64,000 nt of DNA, from NCBI GenBank assembly GCA_033439265.1, contig JAVTVX010000001.1:16944608-17008607 (forward strand), written 5' to 3'. This document shows, in pieces, positions 12,399 to 23,996 of the stretch; position 1 is the first letter of the stretch, and each line of letters starts with the position of its first letter. The notes beneath the pieces were generated by a model, which saw only the letters and a list, made by a program, of their open reading frames with translations, was not told the DNA's origin and ran no database searches. The translations under genes and the position numbers were made by a program. The DNA is from Dillenia suffruticosa (Eukaryota; Streptophyta; Magnoliopsida; Dilleniales; Dilleniaceae).

Positions 12399-12982
12399 TT
12401 TTCAAACTGCAGCATATTTAAATCATTTTTGAAAATGCACAAACCTTTTTTAATCCATTTTCTCTTACCTTACACTCTATATTTAACCTAGATTAAATAA
12501 TGAGATAGCAAATCTGTTTGAACTTTTGAATTTTCACTGTAATGGTTTGTGCGTAAGACTCTAAAGTTTGTCATGTCAAACTAATTGTAGGGATTTCAGT
12601 GTAAGACCTAGCCATTAGGGTGAAATAGCCTCATTAGTAATTTTAGCATTATTTGGTTTTTTTTTTTTTAAGTTGTGGGGTTAATAAATTTCTTTTTCTA
12701 TTTATAATTTTGGTTAAAAATTAATTTGAGAGTTTATATTTAGACGGAATCAATTTATTTATAATTTATTACTTATTTGTTTTTTATTAGATTTTAGGAT
12801 TAAATATTGATTAATCATTTTAAGTAATTAAAATAACTCAGAATTAATCGATAAAAATTAATTAATTCTCGTGAAATCGATAACTATATTCACTAAATAT
12901 ATCACATCAAGCTGCATGGAGCTTAAAGACCTTTTATAGTGTTAGAACAGGTCAATAACAATACTTACGAAATTGATCTCCT

Positions 12983-13105
12983 GGCTATTATAATGTTTCA
13001 GCAACTTTTAATGTTCAAGATTTTCCTCGATCTGTTGAAAATGAAGATGAAGATTTGATGGCAAATTTTTTCCAACAAAGGGAGAATGATGCATTTATGG
13101 AATAA
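12983..13105 (+). mobile_element. Ty3/gypsy pol C-terminal remnant
   Basis: Translation gives YNVSATFNVQDFPRSVENED and then DLMANFFQQREND, ending in a stop at 13103-13105. The YNV-ATFNV-DL and EDL--N-FQ--END pattern is the familiar C-terminal tail of plant Ty3/gypsy polyproteins. Upstream pol is not recognisable. It is a decayed fragment. Confidence 0.6.
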
Positions 13106-13129
13106 TATCTAGCATTCATCAATTATTGT

Positions 13130-13300
13130 GTCATGTTTTATCGTTTTTTTTCATCTTCAGTATTCGGATGATTTTATCCGATTAATTCAGTTCAAATATT
13201 ATGAGATCATATTAGGAATAAGTTTACCCAAATCCTTTATCATCATTCTCAAAATTCAAAATTAAAAATTCTAATTAAAAAAATAAAATGACCGATTTGA
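13130..13300. repeat. Dispersed repeat family A, copy 1
   Basis: Shares with 15690-15860 the order: gat-like start, 'ccgattaattc', 'caaatcctttatcat', 'cattctcaaaattcaaa', then 'ctaattaa'. Other copies lie at 57400-57570, 59335-59480 and (inverted) 60415-60570. Type unknown; MITE-like size and AT content. Confidence 0.4.
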
Positions 13301-14598
13301 GTTTAGTGTCACGTTACACCGTGATTACATAGCAAAATGCTGCTATTCGAAGAATTTGCAGATTTAGAATAAAAAGGCCAAAGAGCATCAAATGCAGCTG
13401 GTTGTTGGCTTTTGACTATCCTGGATTATTTCTGGTGTTTAAAGTCAAATTTTGATTGATGTGATCTAACTATTATTAGATTCAAATTTTTCTAATATAA
13501 TATTTTTTATTTTGAAATTTCAAATCTTAAATTTGATTAAAATATCTAACAATTTTACATATTAGACCGAATACCCGTTGATATTCTACATTATTTCCAA
13601 ATACTAAATAAGGTACTTAAAAACTGGAAAATCGAGTTTACTCGAGAAAAAAAATGTTTATTTATACTTCAAATTTGTCCCTTTTGAGAATTTTCTCTTG
13701 CAAATCTATTTCCTTCCATTTGATTTCCGTATGATTCTGAGTGCGATGAGCCTATTTGAGCTTCTGCATCTTTGTTTGGTGGTGGAATCCTATAACCAAA
13801 CTTGGTGGTGAGTTCGTTCCTTTCTTGTTTTGTGTTAATCCTTGTTCTAAAGTGTTAGCACAAATGTGTTCATTATCTTGCTGAATTCTCCCCTTACAAA
13901 TCACATCAGGTTCAAAGATCTGGAGGTCGTGAGAAAGAGACTCCATCAACCTTGGACGAATTCATTGATATTCAAGTTAGTAGGAAGTTCCATTTTCTAA
14001 TCAACTTGAGAGACAAAAGAAGAGGCGGAGGGGACTCTGTGTGAAGGCCCTTGGATCATAACAGGTCACTAACTTGCTATAAGGAGGTGGACGCCTAGGT
14101 TCAAGCCCCCACAAGCATTGCTGCCTCCTTTGCCTGTATGGATTCATTTTCCTGAACCCCCTGTTGAATTTTTCAATGAGGAACTTCGATTATTTATTAG
14201 GAAACAATTGGGCAAGGTGAAAACAAGAGACTCCTTGCATATAACTGCTAGAGTCACGTATGCAAAAGCAGTGCAAAGATTAACATTTTTAACATTTTAA
14301 GCCCTTGGTCCTGGGATTTGTCGATTATTTGTCCGAAAGGTAGATGATCGATTTTGTATAATTTTAAAAATTTGAATCAGTTTTTAAAGATATTAAAAAA
14401 AATTAGAGATTAATTAGAAAAACAAGTTTAGTGAAATCGTATTTGTGAAATCTTATATTTTTATATTTTTTTCTTATTTTAGATAAAAATATTATAAATA
14501 TATTAACTCAAAATAGATATAAGTCGATGGCATCCACATCTCTTTCCCCATTCTATGCCAAGGAAGGACTTAGTTGCAAAGTCCAGAAATATTATTCT

Positions 14599-14847
14599 TT
14601 ACAATACACATTTTCCGTGCGAATCGGGTACGACGCCCAACTCGCCGCATGCTTTTTTCTTGTCATTCTCGAGACAGCGGCACATATGAGGGTTCAGAGC
14701 TGTTATGCAGGTCGCACTTCTGAGTTGCAGAACAGTGCACCGTAGAGTCCCTTCCCAGTCAATCCCCCACAGACCCTCCGCCGGCCCCATCAAAATTACA
14801 ACCAGCACCAACACCACTCCCATTCCCCTGCTGCTTATCATTCTCAT
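14599..14847 (-). CDS. Putative secreted six-cysteine peptide
   Basis: Complete ORF of 82 residues. Residues ~8-25 form a strongly hydrophobic signal peptide (GVVLVLVVILMGPAEG), leaving a mature peptide of ~57 residues with six cysteines at 37, 47, 56, 58, 67 and 80 (C-X9-C-X8-C-X-C-X8-C-X12-C). The C-X-C pair recalls lipid-transfer-like folds, but the CC pair and two cysteines of that family are missing, and I cannot assign a known class. Support for a real gene: a clean TATA box, CTATAAATAG, 84-93 bp before the ATG, and a purine-rich leader without an upstream ATG. Likely secreted to the apoplast; function unknown. A coding exon downstream cannot be excluded. Confidence 0.6.
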   Translation of the reverse strand: MRMISSRGMGVVLVLVVILMGPAEGLWGIDWEGTLRCTVLQLRSATCITALNPHMCRCLENDKKKACGELGVVPDSHGKCVL

Positions 14848-14930
14848 CCTTTTCCTTTTTTCCCCTTCCTTTCTTTATTTATTTCTAATATAATTTAATC
14901 ATCACAATCTAATTCCCCCAAATGCTTTTC

Positions 14931-14940
14931 CTATTTATAG
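14931..14940 (-). promoter_or_regulatory. TATA box of the cysteine-rich peptide gene
   Basis: CTATAAATAG on the minus strand, 84-93 bp upstream of the ATG at 14847. This implies a transcription start near 14905 and a 5' leader of roughly 60 nt. Confidence 0.6.
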
Positions 14941-15689
14941 TTTTTTTTTTTCTTTTTTTAGTTTCTTAGCAGGAATTTTAACCCCCCTTTGGCTTTAATT
15001 ATAGTCATTAATTTTCTATTTCCACATTATAGGTTTCTATTCTATTTAACAATAAAAATTAAAAATTTGGCTTTAAAATTTAAGTGTTATATTTTGAAAC
15101 TGGATTAATTAATTTATTAAATTTATAAAATTGCATAACGTCGATTAAGGTGTGGAATTTTTAAAAATAAAGAATAGAGTTACAGAATTTACAATTAATA
15201 CAATAAATAATCATTTTTATTGTCTATCCTATTTACTAAAATAATTTAGTAAAACACATTGAAAGAAAAAGTCATCAAAAACTTCAGTTCAAATGGCACT
15301 TTTCCTCTCCCTCATATAATATGCTCGACTTTAAGCCCATGTATACAAAAAAAAAAAAAAAAAAAAAATTGAAAGAAAAAATCACACCGGGGTCAAAGAG
15401 ATTTTGAGATTAATTTTCATAAGTAGAGTTGTTAAAGTTTGTGAGAGATGGAAGCTTCTTCATGTGTCTACTAATAGCTCCATTAGAATGAGAACATTTT
15501 GTGGATATTCTAACTTCATGAATTTATTAACATAAAAGAAAAGAGCTCGATGATTCAGTGTTTTTGGTGTAGAGTTTAAATCCTTTTTATTTTTGTTTGT
15601 TATCTTTTCAAATGTTATGTTACTCTTTATGTGTTTTTTTTCTACCTGAAAAAACTTCAATACGAAATCTTGATAATGGAGATGGTATA

Positions 15690-15860
15690 GTTAAATTAAC
15701 TATATTATTCTTTTTTTTTTGTTTTTATTATCGATATCTGAATTTTGTCCGACTAATTCGATTTGAGATTGTGAGCCCAATTTTAGGAATTGACTCTTTC
15801 AAATCCTTTTTCATAATTCCCAAAACTCAAACTCGAGATCTCTAATTAAGGGGGTAAAAT
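15690..15860. repeat. Dispersed repeat family A, copy 2
   Basis: 'tatcgatatctgaattttgtccgac', a central 'caaatcctttttcataattc', then 'aaactcgagatctctaattaag'. It aligns with the copy at 13130-13300 and, more loosely, with 60415-60570. Confidence 0.45.
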
Positions 15861-15949
15861 ATCTAATCACTCGATTCAAAAGAATTTGATAAGTATATTA
15901 TTCTTTGTGGTCACCAACGTTTTGTTGCCTTAATGGGAAAATATTAATA

Positions 15950-16120
15950 CTCCACATCAAGAACCGGGATTCGAGTTTTGATAGTTGTAAAAATGACGTT
16001 GGAAGAGTTCCCTCCTGATTAGGACTTGACAACAGTTCGGCTAAAATTAATCGGAATAAAATTTTGGATACTCGACGGTATACCAAATTTAGGGACAAAA
16101 AAAAAATAAAAAAATTCTTT
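15950..16120 (+). mobile_element. SINE-like remnant (Au-SINE-like 3' half)
   Basis: Starts around a box-B-like 'gggattcgagttttg', continues to 'attaatcggaataaaat', 'ttggatactcgacggtat', and ends in an A-rich tail (about 16097-16113). The same order occurs at 62065-62250. The 'gattaatcgg...ggatacc' core resembles the 3' part of Au-type plant SINEs. I do not see a box A, so it is truncated or diverged. Confidence 0.4.
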
Positions 16121-17916
16121 GTGATTAGTTAATATGGAAGCACCGGTATTATATGGCCGTGCCAGTGCTCCGCCTATACCCAAGCAAGACCCAAGGCCCA
16201 ACATGGATGAACTTGTGCATTGGCGAGTGGTTTTACACTCATGTCAGGCCCACAGTTTTTAAAAATATATATTACTATTTTTTCTAAATTAATAATACTG
16301 AGTGAACATTGTCGAGGAAAACTGATTTCAGTCGATTAAAATTGAAAATGTATTTCTCATGTCTCTTTTATAGATGGGTAAGCAGTGGTTCTCTATCATC
16401 CATAATTTTGAAATTGAAATATCATCATTATATAAGACCTTGAAAAGTTGATCAATTTTTATATCACAAGAGCATTAATGTTTTTTTTTTCTTTTGGGTG
16501 CCCTGTATTAGATTCAATGACCGATGTCTAGAATCATATCCTTGACTAATATGGTTCAAGCTATTATTGGATTTCTTTTCGGAAGAAGTCTCTCAACCTA
16601 ATTTTTTCTCCATTCTTAAATCTTTAACCTGAAATTTTTGTCAACGAACCTAAACCCTTCACAAGAGCATTAGTGTTTGCAAGGCAAAAAATCTCAACCG
16701 CTTGGATGGAAGTCGCGCGGGCCAACTTCCTAACATATCCATTTTCTCTTCCCTCAAAGAAAAACGAGATGATTCTGTTCTTCTCTGTTCACCAGAATGG
16801 CGGGCTGCTTGGCTGGGAGTTGCAATATTTAGAGCAAGCTCCATTTGAGTTTCTTCTTAAAGGATCCACGAAGGCCATATTGCAAATTCTAGGACCGACC
16901 ATGACACATTGGACATACATGGGAACCAGCTACATCAACCATGACAAGTGAATTAGGTCACTTGTTAACATCCCGAAAACAGAACAAGATTCAAGAGAGA
17001 CTTTTAGCACACAATTAGGCCATAAAATTCTAAAATGAAAAGGGGTTTGCGAAATACCTCCATGCCCTTGATTGATAGAAAAGGAAGCCTTATTTTTTTG
17101 CATTGTATTTCACGGTAAGGTCAGAATAAGGTGTGCCCACTGTAATATTCTCAAATTACAATTTAGAGAAGCTAGTGACCAGTGCATTTCTCTTGTTTCA
17201 CGTCTCCTTAACATACCATATTTTGGGTTTATTATTTTCCTCGACGTGTAACTCATGATTCAGTAAATACAACACGACTCTAGATTCACAGGTGCATCAG
17301 AGTTTTGACTTGAAAGGATCCAACCAATCCCAAATTCTAAATAAGCTTCCAGGAATCAAGCATAGGGCTTCATACGTTTTCAGTCCATGTTGCATTTGCA
17401 TAGCTTTCAAGGATGGGCAAGATCATGACAGTGCAGCCACAAGAGTACCCATTGTCCATTTATAATTTTCATAATACGGCAGATGAATTTTCAACTAGTT
17501 TCCAGCTTTTTTGGTAATAATCTAGGAACTCAATTGGACCAAGTTTCCTTTTAGATAAGCGGGCAAAACTTGATTCATTTTATAAGATAGAAAATATGAA
17601 TAAACCTCTACTAAAGTGACCATGACGCATTGGACATACATGAATCAGAAACCTCAACAATGACTAGGCCATTGACTGACTTGCTACCCTACTAAAAACA
17701 GAAGTATCACAAGTAAAACTTGTCCACACTTCTTAATATATTGTTATTTACTAGTCAGAATTGCCATACGCAAGTGTTTATGTTTTCCAACGGCACCCAT
17801 TTGGAAAATGGAGATGGACAGTTTCATTTGAAGTGCATGTGCATATACACGCATGCATTTGCAAAGGAACAATTTAAAAAAAAAAAAAAAAAACCCACAA
17901 AAGAAGAAGACGAAGA

Positions 17917-17918
<2 letters not shown>

Positions 17919-17956
<38 letters not shown>
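17919..17956 (+). repeat. (GA)n microsatellite
   Basis: About 19 GA units, preceded by an A-run and GAA/GAC triplets, ~330 bp upstream of the first proline-rich gene. GA tracts are common in plant promoters and leaders. Confidence 0.9.
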
Positions 17957-17958
<2 letters not shown>

Positions 17959-18190
17959 AAAACAAGTAACTAGAGAACCTACAAATGTAAACGCAGGAAG
18001 GCCGCCAAAGTGTCACATGTTCAGACCTCTCTTTTCAACAAAAGAGGAAGGGAGGGACATGTGAAGCGATCTTTCCGAGTTTTCAGCTAACGAGGCCCCA
18101 AAGTGGAATAAAAAAATATAAAAAGAGGACCCCACAAAATGGAAGAAAGCTTCCAAAGCCTGATAAAGCTAGATTCCAGACTATTAAGGG

Positions 18191-18198
18191 CACGTGTC
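18191..18198 (+). promoter_or_regulatory. G-box / ABRE-type element (CACGTGTC)
   Basis: The palindromic G-box CACGTG extends to ACGTGTC, a strong ABRE form, 25 bp before the TATA box of the first proline-rich gene. bZIP or bHLH factors could bind it. I do not find a CACGTG at the same place before the second and third genes. Confidence 0.5.
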
Positions 18199-18222
18199 TT
18201 GCCTAGAGAGGCTCTAAATGGC

Positions 18223-18230
18223 TATAAAAG
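18223..18230 (+). promoter_or_regulatory. TATA box of proline-rich gene 1
   Basis: TATAAAAG, 66 bp before the ATG at 18289. The same octamer precedes the two paralogues at 61 bp. Confidence 0.75.
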
Positions 18231-18288
18231 CCACACAATTGTTCGATTTTAGAAACATCAACTCTTCACTAGTACAACTGTTAGAGAA

Positions 18289-19662
18289 ATGTCTTCTTCA
18301 TACATTCTTGCTCTTTTCCTTGGAGTAGTGGTCCTCACCACTCCATCTCTTGCTGATCACACCGAGCCTCCTTCCTCATATGAGCAAAAACCACCCAAGC
18401 CCATTCTCAAGCCTCCACCAGTAGTGGCAGAGCCACCGGTGGAGCACAAGCCACCAAAACCTGTCTACAATGCTCCTCCCATGGAGAAGCCACCTCCAGA
18501 ACACAAATTACCACCAACCCCAATTGGCAAACCACCTAAAGGAGAGAAACTGCCACCAGAACACAAGCCGCCAACTGATCTCCCTCCCAAGGGAGGGAAA
18601 CCACCATCAATGCAGAATGCTCCTCCACCTTATGGTCACCACCCTGGACACCGTCTAGCAGAGGATGCTAAAGACTTGCACAAGCCCCCAACTGAAGCAG
18701 TTAAACCACCTAAAGGAGAGAAACCACAACCAGAGCACAAGCCACCTACTGATCTTCCTCCCAGGGGAATGAAACCACCTACATTGCACAATGCTCCTCC
18801 ACCCTACGGTCACCACCCTGGACATCGTCTAGCAGAGAATGTTGAAGACATGCTGAAGCAACCAATTCCAGTAGATAAACCATTGAAAAGAGAGAAACCA
18901 CAACCAGGGCACAAACCACCAACCACCATCGGTAAACCTCCTAAGGGAGAAAAACCACCACTAGAACACAAGCCACCAACTGATCTCCCTCCCAAAGGAG
19001 CAAAGCCACCACAAATGCATGATGCCCCTCCACGTTCTGGTATTCATCCTGGACACCGTCTAGCAGAGAATGTAGAAGACATGCAAAAACCATCGATGCC
19101 AGAAAACAAACCACCAAAAGGAGAGAAATCACTTCCGGAGCAGAAACCACCAACCACAATTGGTAAACCTCTTAAGGGAGAGAAACCCCCTCTAGAACAC
19201 AAGCCACCAATTGATCTCCCTCCCAAGGGAACAAAACCACCACAAATGCATGATGCCCCTCCACCTTATGGTATTCATCCTGGGCACCGTCTGGCAGAAA
19301 ATGTAGAAGACCTGCACAAACCATCAAAACCAGTAAACAAACCACCAGAAGGAGAGAAACCACTGCCAGAGCACAAGCCACCAACCACAATTGGTAAACC
19401 TCATAAAGGAGAGAAACCACCACAAGAACTCAAGCCACCAACTGATCTTCCTCCTAAGGGAATTAAACCACCACCGATGCACATGGCTCCTTCACCCTAT
19501 GCTCATCACCCTGGACACAGACTGGTAGAGAGTGTTGAAGACACGCACAAGATGACTCCTAGGAAGATGATGAAGCCACCTACTACTCCATCTAAGAATG
19601 CACCCTTTCCGTCTCAGAAGCCACCCCACAAGCCTCTGACTCCTCCCACGCATGCCAACTGA
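18289..19662 (+). CDS. Secreted repetitive proline-rich cell-wall protein, 457 aa (paralogue 1)
   Basis: Residues 1-22 form a signal peptide (LALFLGVVVLTTPSLA core, cleavage before DHTEPP). The mature protein is a Pro/Lys/Glu/His repeat: blocks such as KPPKGEKPPPEHKPPT and DLPPKG, which resemble PRP and ENOD2-type walls proteins with hydroxylatable prolines. Five modules each end in a conserved, proline-poor block of the type HHPGHRLAENVED (variants LAEDAKD and LVESVED). Module spacing is ~180-234 bp at the DNA level. The C terminus HKPLTPPTHAN is shared with the paralogues. No YXY extensin cross-link motif is visible. Single exon; likely secreted to the wall. Close to an extensin/PRP role, but the GHRLAENVED block is not one I know. 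First ATG after the TATA box was chosen. Confidence 0.85.
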   Translation: MSSSYILALFLGVVVLTTPSLADHTEPPSSYEQKPPKPILKPPPVVAEPPVEHKPPKPVYNAPPMEKPPPEHKLPPTPIGKPPKGEKLPPEHKPPTDLPPKGGKPPSMQNAPPPYGHHPGHRLAEDAKDLHKPPTEAVKPPKGEKPQPEHKPPTDLPPRGMKPPTLHNAPPPYGHHPGHRLAENVEDMLKQPIPVDKPLKREKPQPGHKPPTTIGKPPKGEKPPLEHKPPTDLPPKGAKPPQMHDAPPRSGIHPGHRLAENVEDMQKPSMPENKPPKGEKSLPEQKPPTTIGKPLKGEKPPLEHKPPIDLPPKGTKPPQMHDAPPPYGIHPGHRLAENVEDLHKPSKPVNKPPEGEKPLPEHKPPTTIGKPHKGEKPPQELKPPTDLPPKGIKPPPMHMAPSPYAHHPGHRLVESVEDTHKMTPRKMMKPPTTPSKNAPFPSQKPPHKPLTPPTHAN

Positions 19663-22289
19663 GTGGCAAGTTTATGATGTAGCATTAGACAGGGTTTTTA
19701 GTCCATGATACCAAAAGCTCATGTCAATCTGCACTATTATTATCTATGAGTTGCTTTTTTTCTTTTTAAAGTTTTAGTTTCTTGTTGATCAGTCACTTTT
19801 ACCAGATGATAGGATATGTTGCAACATGCTGTTATCTCAGGCTATTTTGGGCCTGCATGGAGCTGTTCTATCCCTTGCTATTTGATATATCTTACTTTTA
19901 AAAACCTATCTTATATTTTGTTTTCCTTCAATTCGAAAACCTGGTATCATATTTTTACCATGTTAAGAGTCACTCGGAGAGCAAGCAAGCAGAAGATAAG
20001 TTCTGATATACTGCGAAACTATCATCTCTAGGTGCAATTCTTATCATGTTTAAATGATGGTCACTATCACGCTGCAGTCTCATAAGAAGATTAATGACTA
20101 GCTATTAGGATGGAAACACTATGCTTGTTATGACAAATTTTGAATGTTCTTGCTTTTCTGTTTTTATCTTCATAAAACCGTACAGAAAAAATGCTTATAG
20201 AGCATGTATGTTTTGCCTGCACTGGAGACACCAAACAACATGATAATGCCAAGTACTTTCCAAAGAAAACAGAACAAATATTCCTGCATGGTTCAACAAA
20301 CCAGAGATGGGATATAGCTGCATGTCTCACCATGTGAATGCAGGGATAGGCAATCTAAATGCATGAAAATGCAGGACGACTGAGTCTCTTAATATTGAAA
20401 TGTGCTATTTAATATATAAGAAAAACAGGTCACGATAGCAACCAACAAAGTATTTTGAATTTAAATGAAGCAGAAAATAAGGATGATGAATATCAAAGGT
20501 TAAACAGATGCAAGATACAAGGACCGTTGGAAGAATTAGCTCTGTGATGTCTAATGAACAATTTCTGCAACTGCTGAAAAGCAAGAAAGCTAACTCACTA
20601 GGTGACTTCCGTTTCATTTGTAACCATTTTACAGGGTTGTTACTACCTCCTTCGTACATCCAATGTGTCTAACTGACGGTAGAAAGCCTGCACTGCCCCT
20701 CCAAGTGATGAGCCCTTTGTTGATCAGAATCTGACAGGCAACGCTTCGAACTCATTAACCATGAAGACTTAATACCTACAGAATTCTACAACAAGAACAA
20801 GAAATATCAAGATACAAAATTTGAACCATGTAATCTTTCCATGGTACTTCCATGAGCATTCCATAACAATCTAGCCATCAATATACAGAAAACAAAGCTA
20901 TGGACTTTACATTTATGGGACAGCTGATACTAGTAGATAAGTTGTTAAAACATGCAGTGTAGATAAATAGGACATCCAGTATAATCATTAGCATCTTCTC
21001 TTATCTACGACAAAAAAATAAAGAAAGAAACACTAACACTGTGCTTGTTTTGTCTAGAAACCGTATATAATGTATTTCTGTTTTGCTTTTGCTTCAGTTT
21101 TTTTCCCAATGGTCAATATTCCAGAAAAATGAGTTCAGGTGGTTAACAAGAGATCAGGACTTCCAATAATATATTTCAAGACTTCAGTTTTGTCCTTCAA
21201 TGTTTAGAACAGTTCCATTTTTATTTTTTCTCCATCTCTTCAATGTTTAGTGTGTTTACGAAATTGTACACTTTCCTGTTGATTTCTCCTCTGTTGCAAG
21301 GATCTTAAGTCTTTCATGCTTTTTCAAGTTATCTTGGGGATGGCCGAGGAATATCCTGCTTAAAATGGTTCATTGTCTAATTCTCTCAATAAATGTCTAA
21401 TGGGCTAATGTGACATTCTCCTTGTTATATATGGAAGTATGATACATACATATACATAATATATAATATATAAGCTTCTTTCAAATGCTATGACTTCAGT
21501 GCACGATTCTAGCCTTTCTGTCTCTCACTCCTTTAACAGTATAACGGATGGACAAAATTTCATATTCATGATCCATTGTGTTTAGGTTGTTCATAACATA
21601 TGCAATATACCGAGCACTAAAACAACTGAAATTGCAATTTAAATGAGCCATCAAATTATTTGACAGAGTGAACATAAACCACGGTTCGCCGCGTAAGGCC
21701 ATTGATTGTAGGGTCATCTTTCCAGATGGAATTAGTAATCTATGTAGCACTCGATGCTAGAAACTTTAGTGCCATTGGTATGGTAACTAGTCTTTTTCAG
21801 CTTTTGGCAGCAAGTTGACTTCAGGAAGCTTTGAGTTTCTGCCAGTTTCATCATTTCAAATTTCGCAAATGCCTCAGGTAGGCAGATGGAGCCATCCACT
21901 TCCAAAAGCCAAATAATCCCGCCCGTCTTAGAATAGAAGGGTCGTGTTACAGCACCTCCCTAATGACTTTGTTACCCCTCATTTTGTTTTACTTTGAACC
22001 CTTGTTACCATTAGATCCAAGAAAGAAGCATAGCCTGTAGAAAAGGAGGATTTTCTCATAAAGCATGGTCCCCATCGAACAACTTGAAATGTAAACTAAC
22101 AAATTATTCAAAATAACGGGTTTCTACTTTCTTCTTCACGCTTTTTGTAAAAGCTTATAGAACAAAAATGCTTTTTCCCATAGAAAAAGTTCTCACAAAA
22201 TGTTTTGTGTGCTTGTATCTTGCAATTATCAGATAGTTTGGATCATAAAAATGTTATATAGAAATATTTTCCTGTCATAATTTCACTAC
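19663..22289. other. Intergenic region after proline-rich gene 1
   Basis: Contains the 3' flank of gene 1. I see no supported gene. An open stretch at 20517-20672 (plus) was considered and rejected. Confidence 0.5.
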
Positions 22290-23935
22290 AAACTCAAAAA
22301 TAATTGAAAATTCTCCTGATAAATAAGATTTCTCCCCATAAAGTTAGCCAGTTGACGGTGGCTTTGAGAGATCCAAAATAACTAAATTGCATGAAGTCAA
22401 CAAGAAGCAAGAGATATAACAGACACGTTAGCGACATACTGACCTGCTTTCTCATGTCCACACAGTTGAAAGTAAAACAGAGACGTCTGCCATGACCTGT
22501 CACTCGAAGAAACCTCAGACAGAATGGAAAACGAACTAATTAGAGCTTGACTCTTACTGCCCACATGAGTCAAAAGAGCCATCTGAACGTAAAATCTGAT
22601 GTGGGGAAAGGGTTTTATTCCTAGTTAAATCTCTGAATACATTTTGCATATATGAGACCATAAATCATATTATCAGCTGCGACAAACTACAAAACAATAC
22701 AAGAGCGATGAGCGGCACTACTGGTTTTCAAAACCGAGGTACATTCAATCATGGCAAAGAATTCTATAAGCACCGACTCAAAATTATCGGTACATAAAGT
22801 CACTTACATATTACGAACTTTGTAGCAGGAGAAGGGGTAAAATATTTAACCCCTAGATTAGTAATCCATTTTTAATTGTGTTTGACAAACAATAACCATT
22901 CCACGTGCCTATGTCACCTTAATTGAAGGTAGGGTAATGGAACAGACAAAGGCAAAATAATAATAAAAATAATAAATAATATTAAACATAGAAATTTTTT
23001 TATATTTTTTCTTACAATTTTCTCTCTCCCCCTCTTTGTCTCTCTCTAATTGGACGGATATGAAGCAAAAGAATGAATGGTCTTGGTTTCAGATGAAGTA
23101 GATTAAGACAAGCTAACGAATCTTTCCAAGACATTAATTTCTACTTACGCACATGAAAGTTGAAGAGCTACATAAGAACTCGTCTTCTGCAAGGTGGGCA
23201 TTAAATTAGAAAATAGGCTAACTTGCTGCAATTTGCAATTTGTTAGCAAGCCTGTGCCTTAACTACCATTTGCAATTTCTCTTTAGATGACACGGTTTCT
23301 CCTGTTGGACTTTTTCTTTAATCTATTTTCCTTGTTACACGGGCTGGTCTTACCAGACCATGAGAAAAGACATGGTGGGTCAAGTCTTCTTCACTCACAT
23401 CTGAGCTTGGGACAACAGAAATTGAGGGCTTTTGTGATCCTCAGATCTTAGACATGGAGAAGGGTAAGCATTTTAAACCTACGTACATTTTACACGGGAT
23501 CTGTTGAAAAGTTTTTCATCAATCTTCAAGATAGTCCTCTGCTTCATGTGCCTGTGACTCAATCTGTGCAACAAAAGCAAAGTTGAGTACACACACTACC
23601 AAATTATAACTATTCAAAAAATTAGTATGTTCTCATGCAAGTGGAAACATAGGACAACTGCCAAGAAAACAGAAGAGGCCAAAAATGATCTCTATTGGCA
23701 CTTAATTTTTCAACTAAGGAGGCAACTAAAAAAATTCCCTCGGCCAATTTTTCCATATTTTCAGCTGTGGGACCCCAATGATCAAGGTAATGGAGTGGAT
23801 CACTCGAGATGAACCCAGAAATTCCAAAATGATTCCAAAGAATGCAGTGTTAGATCAACTATTGATGAAATAGTACTGACCCACCATTTAAAAAATTTCT
23901 AAGCTCATGACTAGCCCAAGAAGGCCCCAACTGAT

Positions 23936-23943
23936 TATAAAAG
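23936..23943 (+). promoter_or_regulatory. TATA box of proline-rich gene 2
   Basis: TATAAAAG, 61 bp before the ATG at 23997. It lies downstream of an in-frame ATG at 23907, which is why that upstream ATG is not the start. Confidence 0.75.
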
Positions 23944-23996
23944 GAGGTCTAATTCCTCTAGGCTTTCACCAGCAGTTCCTGCCTACTAAAAACATC

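Larger units (their letters stand above)
12048..14598. other. AT-rich intergenic region with TA microsatellite and repeat remnants
   Basis: Contains a (TA)n tract at 12352-12390 followed by a T-run, a gypsy pol remnant (12983-13105) and one copy of a dispersed repeat (about 13130-13300). Nothing else supports a gene. Confidence 0.6.
14945..17915. other. AT-rich intergenic region
   Basis: Holds homopolymer A/T runs (for example A-run 15350-15368), a dispersed repeat copy (15690-15860) and a SINE-like remnant (15950-16120). The small open frames here (for example 16673-16951) have no domain or splice context I can support. Confidence 0.5.

Noticed and set aside
17720..18064. Open frame across the GA microsatellite
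   Set aside because: Driven by the A- and GA-repeats (KKKK, ERER); it overlaps the proline-rich gene 1 upstream region and has no conserved feature.
18810..19423. Antisense open frames over the proline-rich genes (Gly/Leu/Val-rich)
   Set aside because: Complement of CCA/CCT-rich repeats; no start context, promoter or separate conservation.
20517..20672. Open stretch TRTVGRISSVMSNEQF... with a stop at 20672
   Set aside because: No initiator, acceptor or recognised family; a similar-length frame exists on the other strand.
23907..23996. In-frame upstream ATG of proline-rich gene 2 (and 28748 of gene 3)
   Set aside because: It lies before the TATA box and would put 30 non-signal residues in front of the signal peptide. 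The same extension occurs in both duplicates because the upstream DNA is duplicated.
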